The notes below the pieces were generated by a model. That model was not told the origin of the DNA. It worked only from the letters and a program-made list of their open reading frames with translations, and made no database searches. Shown here piece by piece: positions 1 to 10,026 of a DNA stretch of 64,000 nt (positions are counted from its first letter, which is position 1; the number at the start of each line of letters is the position of its first letter). The translations under genes and the position numbers were made by a program. The stretch spans positions 378,764 through 442,763 of the forward strand of contig BCHS01000015.1 of NCBI GenBank assembly GCA_039545275.1, given 5' to 3'. Origin of the DNA: Pseudomicrostroma phylloplanum (Eukaryota; Basidiomycota; Exobasidiomycetes; Microstromatales).

Positions 1-2340
1 AAGCTTGCCTCTAGCGCCTCGCAACCGCTTCATCGTCCTCAACTTGTTCTTCTTATCCACGAGTCGATTTTGCAGCCGTACCAGCTCCTTCTTTGCGCTT
101 TCGAAGTCCTCGACGGACTCAAAAACGGACTGTGAAGGGAAGGTGGCAGAGACCTCTGCTGTTGCTTGTGAAGAGAGGAGGCTGGAGAGGAATGACTCTT
201 TACTGAAGGGGACGGGAGCAGATGCTGGGGTAGAGGCTTGGAGGGTGGTGAGGATGCGATCGATTGACGCCTGATTGGAATGTCCGCCTGTCATGCTGTG
301 CTGACGAGATGCTACTGAGGCTCTCGATTGACTTCCCTCCCTGTTGAAGTGATTTGTCGCTGGCAGACCAGAGCTATCGTCTGTCACTGAGATCACCTTG
401 GAGTGCGATGCGCTATCTATACCTGCTGCCTCCCTCTCCCTCTGCTGAGCGTATGCGATTGCCTCTTTCCACCTCAACCTTCGAGACGACTGGCCCGTCA
501 CCCCAGATGCCGTCGATGTCGATGCGGGTCCGGCAGAGGACTGGTACGACTGTATCGAGTCGTCCATGGTAGAAGATTCGAGGGCAGCGTGAGGGAACGA
601 GAACGCTGCTAGCTTCATGAGGTTGGCGTCCTCCTCTTGATCTTGGTCTCTCCCGTCTCCCTTGTAGGGCTGATCGTTCGCTCTATAGGCGGAAGGGCTC
701 TCCGCCCATTGTCCTGGCAGGTAAGTCTCTGGCAAAGGCATGTCCTCAACTGTGAAGACTGAGGTGGAAGTAGAGAGCGACCGCCGGCCCGTGACTGATT
801 GAGCGCCTGAGGCTGTCCGTGCGAGGGGGGGGCGTTGGGCAGGCATTCGTATCGACAAGACCGAATTCGCTTTGCTGGACCCTGATAGCCGGTTCTTGCG
901 ACCAGACCCATTGGGAGCCGTGGCGGAGCGTGCCATATTGGAGCTGGAAGGGTCGCGAGTCGGAAGCAGCCTCTTTGAAGGCGAGCCGGTAGTGCTCTCT
1001 CCTCTGCTTCGAACGGGTGAGGTGGGCGACAACGACTGCGTCATTCCGCCAGCTATGGACGAGCCTGACCCGAGTGGCAGGGAGAGCTGGGCGGCCTTGC
1101 CATTACGCGTGGAACGATGGCCCGACGGAGAGTTACCGGGACCGTGTTCATCATAGGCGTCTCGCTCGTCTGGGTCGTACTCAGACCCAGAAGAGGAACC
1201 TCCGTTGTGGCCCATCATGTCTCCTTCTTCCCACCCATCTTCGTCGCCATAGTGTTCCCCAGGGGACGCCTCGTGTGTCGACCTCTCCCTGAACTTGGCG
1301 CTTCCCTTTTGCAACTTCTCCCTGCTGGCTGTACGGATCATGGCGTCTTTTGCGGACGAGGCGGTGTACGTCGAGTACTGGCTGTCAGGTCGAGAAGATG
1401 CAGCCGACTTTTGGTTCTTGTGATATTTCCGGGGGAAGAATTGAGGATCCGAGAGTGTAAAGTCGGTAGGAGGGACTGAAGAGGGAGTCGGTACAGACTT
1501 CTTCTTTGTAGGGCCTGCCTTGGTACGGGCGGGAGAAGAGGACGTGGCTGATGAGAGGGAGGTGGAAGTAGCATCTGCGGCATCGAAGGAGAAGGTGAAG
1601 GGGCTCAGAGGATGCGATGCTTCGCTCAGACCAAGGCCCTGCCCATCGCTCTTAGAAGAGGAGGGCCCTCTCGGCCGTAGCGTCAGCCGAGGTGGGTAGG
1701 GCTTGACAGGAACGCTAGGAGGGGCAAAGGGCTGCTCATTTTCCTGCTCTAGAGGGGAGGCCGGGGCCGGGAAGGCGGAGCTGGGCGCTGAGCGTGCTAT
1801 AGAAGAGGTCGATGGTATCGATGGGTCCTGCAGCTGGGAGAGGTTCGGCGACCGTGAAGATAGAGACGGAAGACTGTTGGGAGAAGTGGACAACAAGGCG
1901 TCGCGAGTTGGACCATTCACGCCTTCACTCCCTAGCGTGGGCGGAGCTTTGCGAGGCGTAAGCTTGGGCAAGGGTTTCCCGCTCATCTTTAGCTCTGGGA
2001 CGTTGTGTAAGCTAGTCTGGGCCAGAGGAGCGTTTCCCGTAGACGAGAAGCCTCCAGGAGCTCCTAGTATGGGCGAGACTGCATTGCTGTCATCTATCGA
2101 TGATGCAAAGGTGGGTGAGGAGGATGCGAGGGGCGAAGACGGCGAGAGTCCTCCGCCGCCAAAGAATCTTCTCCTTGGCGAGGATAGGCTTGGTGACTTG
2201 CCGCCGACGTGATCACCGGCAGTCTGCTCTACTGGTCCTCCCGAGCTGGTGGGTGGGAGGAGGTGAGCCTGCTGTCGGCGTCTACCGGTCGCGAGGACCG
2301 AAGGAATGGTAGGAATTGTGGGCGACGCAGCTTGCGAGGG
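1..2340 (-). CDS. Serine-rich protein, possible Uds1 (up-regulated during septation) family, partial at both ends
   Basis: The minus strand stays open in one frame from about 2637 to the left edge, so the gene continues outside the window. The product is rich in Ser, Pro and Thr with mixed-charge stretches and looks mostly disordered. The last visible residues (about bases 240-1) form a helical, Leu/Lys-rich segment (KKELVRLQNRLVDKKNKLRT, then RLRGARGKL). Its heptad spacing resembles the start of the Uds1 domain found in fungal septation proteins. That assignment is inference from pattern and is weak. The start is unresolved. This frame has no ATG between 2637 and about 1990, while an ATG at 2638 opens a different frame that closes at 2282. 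A short first exon or an intron with weak signals is likely. The gene is divergent from TRL1, with about 240 bases between them. Confidence 0.5.
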
Positions 2341-2878
2341 CGGGAGAGGTGTGGGCCTGGAAGGAAGCGCCGCTGTGGACGCGGGGCCGAGAAGAGGAGG
2401 GGAGCTGCGTGGAGGTAGAAGTGTGTGTGATGCCTTGTGGCTCAGGTCTTGGCCTTTGTGATTGTGGTTGTGGTTCAGGGGCGTGGAGATCAGACGCGTA
2501 TGGCAGCGGCAGCGGCGGCGGCGGGAGCGGCACAGAGGTTTGTGTGCTTCTCGGGCGGAGGCGTGGGTGAGCGTGTGTGAGCGCGTGTGCCTGCGTGCGT
2601 GGGGTGAGTGCCAGGGCCTGAGCCAGAGCCAGAGCCATCACCCTCCCTCAGCCACTGTCATCCCTTTGGTTTTGCCTGAATCTCCGCCCGACGGAAACAA
2701 ATGGGCAATTTTTGGCAGTGTTGGTCTGTGAGCAGCAGCGGCCGGGCGAGGTGAGTCAAAAGATCCTTGGACCATCACTTCTAATTCTTCCTGTCTACAC
2801 CATCCGCTCACTTGAGCATCTGCAGACGTCATCGTCCTCCTGGCATCCACCAGATTGCGTCGGTAAGGCCACCCAATC

Positions 2879-5800
2879 ATGTCTGGTGCTGCTGGACCAT
2901 CCTCGTCATCGGTCCCATCAGTGGACCCGCAGACATCTGCTTTGTTGGTCTCCCTCCACTCCTCGGCCAAGAAGTCTGACGCCAACCCAAAGCCGCTCAT
3001 CAAAAGCACAATCCACCGTGTACCAAAGCACTCGAAGCCTGCGACCTCGCAAGCGACAGCCTCTACATCGTCCTCAGATGACGTCTACGAGGTGACGTCG
3101 TGGAAGACTGTAGAATTTGCCTACCGCAAAGCCGCCGAGGTGGACATAGGCAAGGATCTTCCCACGCTCGCCAGAGGACTCTTCACCGTAAAGGAAGATG
3201 CCCAAGCTGCCACGCAAGGCCCTTCAGGCCAGGCTGGCGATAGCTCACATGATCGGATAGTAGTCAGAGGATACGACAAGTTCTTCAATGTAGGAGAGAT
3301 CAGTTGGACAAAGGTGAGTGACGCCCGAGCAGCCATGGCTCCGAAGGAGGTAGTCAAGAGGACTTTTGGCTGATGCGCACATACTCACTCTCCCCTTTCT
3401 TGTCTGCAACAGCAAGCATCGATAGAGCGATACTCCGCTCCACCTTATCTCCTGACATTCAAAGAAAACGGCTGCATCATCTTCATTTCTGCCCTCTCCC
3501 CGACTCAGCTAATCGTCACATCCAAGCACTCCCTCGATAGCCAACAAGCTCGGCAACTACAAGAGCAGCAGAACGGTCATACCCAGGGAACAGACACAGC
3601 GGCAGCAGTGGAAGAGGCAGATGAGATTGGCGGTGAGCAGGGTGGCAGCTCTAGCTCTGCAAAGACATCGCACGCTGCCAAGGGAGAGGAGTGGCTCGAG
3701 AGGCATCTCGCACGTGTAGGAAGGAGCAAGCGTGAGCTAGCCGAAGAGCTGTGGTCGAGGGGGGAGACTGCAGTGGCAGAGGTGAGTCGGCAAGGCAAGT
3801 AGGACAGGAGAAGAAACCCGATAGACTCATGCCCTGTCTTTCGCGTCACAGCTTTGCGATGACTCCTTCGAAGAGCACGTCCTGGCTTACCCTCCGGAAA
3901 AGTCTGGTCTGCATCTTCACGGCCTCAACAGCAACACCGTCGCCTTCCGAACCAGGCCAATGGAAGAAGTCTGTGCATTTGCGACAGCCTGGGGACTCAT
4001 CCCCACGCGTTACATCACCTTAGACTCAATGGACGAAGTCAAGCAATTCACGGATCGGGTGGGTACGACTGGGGAATGGCAAGGCGAAGCCATTGAAGGC
4101 TTTGTAGTCAGGACGAGCATGCCCAGAGACATGCCACAAAGTCAAGTGGAGGGCGCAGTTTCTCCTCCGTATACCCCCGGTCAGGCTTGGTTCTACAAGG
4201 TCAAGTTCGACGAGCCGTACCTGATGTATCGAGACTGGAGGGAGTTGACAAAGAAGATGCTGACTGATAAGAAGAAGTGGGAGAGCGCCAATCATGCGCC
4301 CGCAAACGGTGGACAAGCGGTGGAAATATCGCAACTGGCTACAAAGACGGAAGCTATCAAGCTCGAACATTCCTCGAAAGGCTCAAGCGAGAAGAAGAGC
4401 AAGAGTCAACTGAAGAGAGAGCAGAAGGCACGTCGGGATGAGGAGATTAAGAAGCAGGCGGCGGCCAGAGGTGCAGCTCCCCTGCCGACCCCACCCAAGG
4501 CAAGGTCCAACCGCCCAGAGACTCGGTTGTTCATTCAGTGGTGTCATGACAGGATCTACGGTTCAGAAGACGGCAAGGTCAAGCCGAACCCAGCTATTTT
4601 CGAAGGAATCAATGTCGGCAAAGGTATCATCCGACTCAGAGACATGTTCCTGGCTTATCTGAAAACCGACGAAGGTGCGAAGAAGATAGCAGCACTGGGA
4701 GGACCTCGTGGAGCTGTGGCCGCCAAGCTCGAAGGACAAGGACTTCTGCCTGGGACCACTGGTGTGTCCGACCAAAGTGCCCCCGAAGACGAGCGCTCCA
4801 CACGGCCATATACCCACCTGCTCATCGTGCCCATTGCCATTCCAGGATGCGGCAAGACCTCTCTTTTCCTTTCCCTCAGCCACTTGTACCCTCAAGTCGT
4901 AGGCCATACCCAATCAGACGATGTCAAGTCGAAGAAGACTGCACCTACCTTTCTCAAAAACATCTGTGCTGAGTTGAGCAAGCATAGGGTCGTTCTGGCA
5001 GATAGGAACAATCATCTGTTGAAGCATCGAGATGAGATTGTCGAAGCAGTCAGAGCATGGGAGGACCGAGGTGGTCTTACAGAGGAGGAGCTCAGGGCTC
5101 AAAAGAAGGCGAATGCGGGCAAGGGCGGCAAGAAGGGAGGCGCGCAAGACAGTACCAGCAATGCGGTGGGCAAGCCTATCGTGAAGCCTCGGGTCAAGAT
5201 CGTAGCTATTGCGTGGTCGCTCGATATGCTACCCCTCAACACCCTCCATCGACTCATGTCGGACCGCATCTTGGCCAGAGGTGATAACCATCAATCTCTC
5301 ATTGCCGACACCAAGTCCGCTACAGGCTCGAGATCTCACGAAACGATCCTCTGGCGCTTCCTTCAGTCTCTTGAGACACTCAACAGCGCAGAGGGAAAAG
5401 GCGAAGGCGACAAAGGCATGGGAGATGCCAATTTTGACGAGGTGATAACGCTGCAGGTAGAAAGCAGCCAGGAGGAGCAATTGACTAAGGTCTGTCAGGA
5501 GCTCAGGCGGGTTGCTGTGGCTGACGTCGCGAAAGACCTCAAGCAGCCCAGTAGCGAAGAAATCCGCGCTGCGCTCACAGCTGCGGCTGAGTATCGGGTG
5601 GCGGTCAAGAAGGCGGAAGAGCCGACTGCTTTCAGCACGAAGAAGGGACAAGAGACTGCGCCTGCAGGCCCTAGGTATTACGGTATCGCCGTCGAGCTCG
5701 ATCTGAGGTCGGTGATCCACAAGTTCTTGGATTTGGCAGCAGCAAACACGTCCACGGAGGTACTGCAGAAAGCCCGCGACATGTTCCTCTTCCTCAAGGA

Positions 5801-6299
5801 CTCAGACAGGGTAGTGTTACGACCTCACATTACCCTAGTGCACTCCTCTGCCCTTCGAGCTTTGAGCTCAGAGGAAGAGGCGCAGCTCGACGAAGCCAAG
5901 CGCGCCGAGCGCAGCACTGCCAAGAGCAAATGGGAGCGCTACTCTTCCCTGAGTCGTCTCAGCGAGCCAGTCGACTTCGACATCACCCTCGGCCACCTCG
6001 TCTTCGATGAGCGCGTCATGGCGTTCAGCATCTCCAATGTCCACCCTACTCCACAGGCCTCGAAGCACCTCCCCTCGGAGGAGTTTTGGATACTACAAGG
6101 TGGGAAGGGTGGTGCTGGGGAGGGAGAGTGGAGACCGCATGTGACTGTGGGCACGAGAGATGAGAGTGTGAGGCCTTTTGAGGCGAATAGGGTCATGAGA
6201 GAGGCGGAAGAGGATCAGGATAGGAGGGGTGAGCTGGGATTGATTGAGGCGGGGGAGACGCAGATCACGCTGAGAGGGCGATTGATGGGAATGAGCTGA
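2879..6299 (+). CDS. TRL1: Fungal tRNA ligase (three-domain: ligase, kinase, cyclic phosphodiesterase)
   Basis: Exons 2879-3313, 3413-3781 and 3852-6299 give 1083 residues, with both introns GTGAGT...CAG. The family joins tRNA exon halves after intron removal and also ligates HAC1 mRNA in the unfolded protein response. The N-terminal adenylyltransferase domain has RGYDKFFNVGE and then the KENG motif, whose Lys (about 162) is the expected AMP acceptor. The central polynucleotide kinase has a P-loop, GCGKTS (about 600-605). The C-terminal 2H cyclic phosphodiesterase has two HxT motifs, PHITLV (His about 927) and PHVTVG (His about 1031). A Lys-rich linker of about 50 residues lies between the ligase and kinase domains. 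Length is somewhat above the yeast enzyme, explained by linkers. The order and all active-site motifs are intact, so it should be functional and essential. Confidence 0.96.
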
Positions 6300-6753
6300 T
6301 TAGTGGGGAAGCGACAGTGGTTAGTTGTAGCATCGTAGCATCTTGTGTCTATCAAAGAGTTGTTCTCCCGAGCGATCCTGCACTTGTTCCTCGTTCTGTG
6401 CTTGATACCACGCCAAGAAGCTTTACGCTGTCTCTGCAATGCTCTGCCTCTGTACGACTTTTGTGAGTGTGGCGCCCTTTGGTCAGCGATCGCGCGCGGG
6501 GCTCGGATTGATCAGCCCCGCTTGTCTGCCCTGCCTGCCCGCCCGCGTGCCCGCTCAAGCCTGGCTTCCCGAAGGCGGCTGATCCTCGCTGCCCGTTGGT
6601 GCGAGGCTGCTCATCATCATCATCTCCTTCTGCCACGCCCTTCCGTATCGCCATCGCCATCGCCACCTCGCATCCTCTCTGCGAAGCACAAGCAGGCGCT
6701 CGATACCTACTCCTCCCTTCACCGTCACCTTCCTCCCCATCAGACTCGCCACC
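6300..6753 (+). other. Intergenic: TRL1 3' end and NDUFS2 promoter/leader
   Basis: This is a same-strand gap of 454 bases. It ends in a pyrimidine-rich leader with CATCATCATC and GCCATCGCC runs just upstream of the ATG at 6754. I see no gene, RNA or clear core promoter element. Confidence 0.5.
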
Positions 6754-8375
6754 ATGTCCTTCCGAACGGCTCTCCGTAAGCCTTGCCTGGCCGCCCTCCG
6801 CCCCACTGGCGGCATCAGCGCCTCTGCTGGTCCTTCCTCTCTCCTCGCCGCTCGTCGCAGCCTAGCCACCGAGGCAGACCCCAACCGCTGGAACACAGAC
6901 GCCGCCGGTGGTGGTACCCGCCCCGACATCAAGGCCGTCCCTATCTCCCCGGCCACCAGGGCTCACACAGTCGAGGAACTGCACGAGAAGACTGCTCATG
7001 AGATCCTCCAGGAGAGTGGCTCCCGAAAGGAGGCCTCCCTGCGTCACTTCACTGTCAACTTCGGTCCCCAACATCCCGCCGCTCACGGTGTGCTACGTCT
7101 CATCCTCGAGCTCAATGGTGAAGAGGTGCTCCGTGCCGACCCTCATGTGGGTCTGCTGCACCGAGGGACAGAGAAGCTCATCGAGTACAAGAACTACACA
7201 CAGGCCTTGCCTTACTTTGACCGATTGGACTACGTGTCGATGATGACCAATGAGCTCTGCTACTCGCGAGCGGTGGAGAAGCTGTTGAACATTGAGGTGC
7301 CCGAGAGGGCAAAGTGGATCCGTACCCTGTTTGGAGAGATCACTAGGATCTTGAACCACTGTATGGCCGTCCTGTCCCACGTGAGTAGAAGATAGAGCTT
7401 CATGGAGATGAAACGGAGCAAGACCGGGGCATTGACCTGTAGTCTCTGCTCTACCCTCACAGGTGATGGACGTTGGAGGTCTCACCCCCTTCCTGTGGGC
7501 CTTTGAGGAGCGTGAGAAGCTCATGGAGTTCTACGAGCGTGTATCCGGCGCTCGTCTGCACGCTGCCTACGTCCGACCAGGAGGTGTAGCCTTTGACCTG
7601 CCTCACGGACTGCTCGACGACATCCACAAGTGGGCTACTCAGTTCGCCTCGCGAGTCGATGAGATCGAGGAGGTCGTCACCGGAAACCGTATTTGGAAGG
7701 GAAGGACCATTGGAATTGGAAAGGTGACGGCGGAAGAGGCTTTGAACTATGGTTTCAGTGGAGTCATGCTGAGGGGTAGTGGTGTGCCCTGGGACATTCG
7801 AAAGGGTGAGTTGTAGTCAAGGCTTGACGGTCTCACTCGATTCCTACTCCGGGCTCGTGTGGGCTGACCCTCATCTCGCCTCTCTACCCATTACAGTCGC
7901 TCCTTACGATGCCTACGACCAAGTCGAATTCGACGTGCCCGTCGGCAAGAACGGTGACTGCTACGACCGCTACCTGTGCCGAGTCGAGGAGTTCCGCCAA
8001 TCGCTCCGCATCATCGAGCAGTGTCTCAACAAGATGCCCGCCGGTCAAATCAAGGTCGACGACCACAAGATTGTTCCCCCACCTCGCGCCAACATGAAGG
8101 AGTCGATGGAGTCGCTCATCCACCACTTCAAGCTCTTCTCAGAGGGATACCATGTGCCCCCCGGAGAGACCTACTCGGCCATCGAGGCGCCAAAGGGTGA
8201 GATGGGAGTCTACCTTGTGTCGGACGGAAGCAACAGGCCGTACAGGTGTAAGATTCGCGCACCGGGATTCGCCCATCTCGCAGGAGCGGACTTTATGATG
8301 AGGGGAGCTTTCCTGCCCGACGTCGTCGCTGTGATCGGTACGATGGACCTTGTCTTCGGAGAGGTGGACAGATAA
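6754..8375 (+). CDS. NUO49: NADH:ubiquinone oxidoreductase 49 kDa subunit (complex I, NDUFS2/NuoD)
   Basis: Exons 6754-7380, 7463-7805 and 7897-8375 encode 482 residues. The first roughly 40 residues are Arg/Ala/Ser-rich with RRSLATEA, a typical matrix-targeting presequence. The mature protein carries the family hallmarks [41 protein letters not shown] and the C-terminal [12 protein letters not shown]. This subunit lines the ubiquinone-binding pocket with the PSST subunit in the peripheral arm. Its His and Tyr/Asp pocket residues lie in the first exon, within the conserved block. Length and ends match fungal orthologues, and nothing is missing. It implies that the organism has a proton-pumping complex I, unlike Saccharomyces. 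Confidence 0.97.
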
Positions 8376-8595
8376 AACGCTCACGGGTCGACACATAGGC
8401 GGAGAAATCGAAGTCGCGGGCACCTCGCCGCTTCACTCTCTGTACATCCGTTGTTCAATCTAGTGCACTTCGAAAGGTCTACTTTGTGATATGCAAGACT
8501 GCGTGCGGGCATGGGTATACTGATGGTTCAGATCTGTGTCTGTGTCTGTGGCAAGCTGAAACTGCTTTTGGCTGAAGAGGAGGTGGAGGAGCTGC

Positions 8596-9659
8596 CTACC
8601 CGCTCTCGATGAGTCCGCTGATCAGATCGAGGATCTTGCGCTGGTTTGCCCTCGCCGCGGGGGACTTTGTAGGGTAGAAGCCGGGGGTGTTGAGCTGCGT
8701 GGGTTGGGCGGGGAAGGATTGCAGGATGAGCGTGTGCTGTAGAGACTGTGGATCTTTACAGGGACGATTGGGTGAACTTACCTCCTTTAAGCGCACCTGC
8801 TGCTTCTCGGCTACGGCGTCCCACCGCTGGAGGGCCAGCTCCTTCCATCGCTCCTTCTCCCTTTCCAATGCTGTCATTGCTCCTCCTCCGCCTCCTCCTT
8901 TACCTCCAACCCCCGCGCCTACTGCAGCAGCACCGCTGTTATGTCTCTCCTCCAACCTCCCCCACTCCCTCTGCAACCCCCGCTCCAGCTCGTCCTGCTC
9001 CCGCTTGAGCGTCATGAGTGCTCGCAGGAACAAGGCCGAGGAAGCGAGGCGCTTGAGGTGTGGTAGAGTTTGGGGAGCGGTTGAGGATAGGCGGGAGAGG
9101 TCTTCTGTGGGCGGAGAGGAGGCTGAGGCTGCAGAAGGAACAGAAGGAGCAGAAGGGAGGGGAGATGCAGAGCCTTTTAGGATGGAGCGGGGCTGTGATT
9201 GGGGAGACGGGCCGAGGGAAGCGGGACCTATATTTGTCTTTGCCCTTGGGTGGAGTTCGGTAGAGGGCGGGCTACGCAGCGAAGAGGTGCTCGCCTCTGC
9301 TCCTCGCTGCTCCGTCCCCGGTGCACCCTGCGCCGCTATGGGCCGCCGTTTCCTTGGATCTGCAGATCGAGCTGAGGTGGACGACTCAGTGTGTGGAGCT
9401 GAAGAATATGGAGATGGGGTAGAAGATGAGGAAGAGCCTACTCCCATTGCATGATCGTGAGTGCCGCCGGCCTGTTCCTCACCACCTCCCCCCGTGGATT
9501 CGCGCAGCACAGAGAGGAGGTACTGGACATTGTGAGGGTCCGAATCTCGCTGGAGGCAATGGCGACGGAGAGGCGCAAGATCAGCGTCGATGACTCTCTT
9601 CGATGCACAGTCTCTCTCTCAGTTGCATTGATGCTCACATTGATTTGGTCCAAGTTCAT
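8596..9659 (-). CDS. Hypothetical coiled-coil protein
   Basis: The proposed exons are 9659-9639, 9597-8782 and 8736-8596, giving 325 residues. The first exon is only seven codons (MNLDQIN) and is followed by a 41-base GTGAGC...AAG intron. The second intron is 45 bases (GTAAGT...CAG). It keeps frame if retained, so its splicing is inferred from the signals. The protein has a helical N-terminus (RVIDADLAPLRRHCLQRDSD), a Ser/Pro-rich disordered middle with a poly-Gly run, and a charged coiled-coil segment (EREKERWKELALQRWDAVAE). It ends in a helix, KILDLISGLIESG. I do not recognise the family. The helix-coil layout would suit a small complex subunit, such as a kinetochore or vesicle factor, but that is speculation. 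The opposite-strand frame is also long but lacks coherent composition. Confidence 0.6.
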
Positions 9660-10026
9660 CACTCCCTTGCACTTGTGAGGACTGGCTAGAAGAAGATGCT
9701 CCCTGGGCGGTACGAAGGTGCGGAAGTAGCGACGTTGGCTCAGTTCGGCTGAAGTGCTGCCTGCAGTGGGTGTGGCGGGGCTGAGCACAGGCTCACACGC
9801 ACCCTGACCGCACACCTGCAGCAGCGGGCCCAGGCGGAGGCGGAGCCACAGCGTCGCCCCCACACAGATCCAGATCCAATCAGATGCGACCTCTCGCTGT
9901 ACTCACCTTTGTACCACTCGACTCTTTCATCAGTCAGTCAGTCACCTCTGATCTTCATCACTGGCACTCGTAACTCTCATATTCGACGCTTAGAAGGTCG
10001 TAGATCCTCCTTTGTTCTTGCCACTC
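9660..10026. promoter_or_regulatory. Divergent promoter region
   Basis: These 367 bases separate the coiled-coil gene (minus) from the Tag1-like gene (plus). The region must hold both promoters. I see no TATA box or clear repeated operator, only pyrimidine-rich leader sequence (TCAGTCAGTCAGTC near 9935) close to the plus-strand start. Confidence 0.5.

Noticed and set aside
8687..9454. Plus-strand open frame of about 255 codons
   Set aside because: Antisense to the coiled-coil gene. It is Cys/Arg/Gly-rich with no coherent domain. The minus strand gives helical, charged composition and splice signals.
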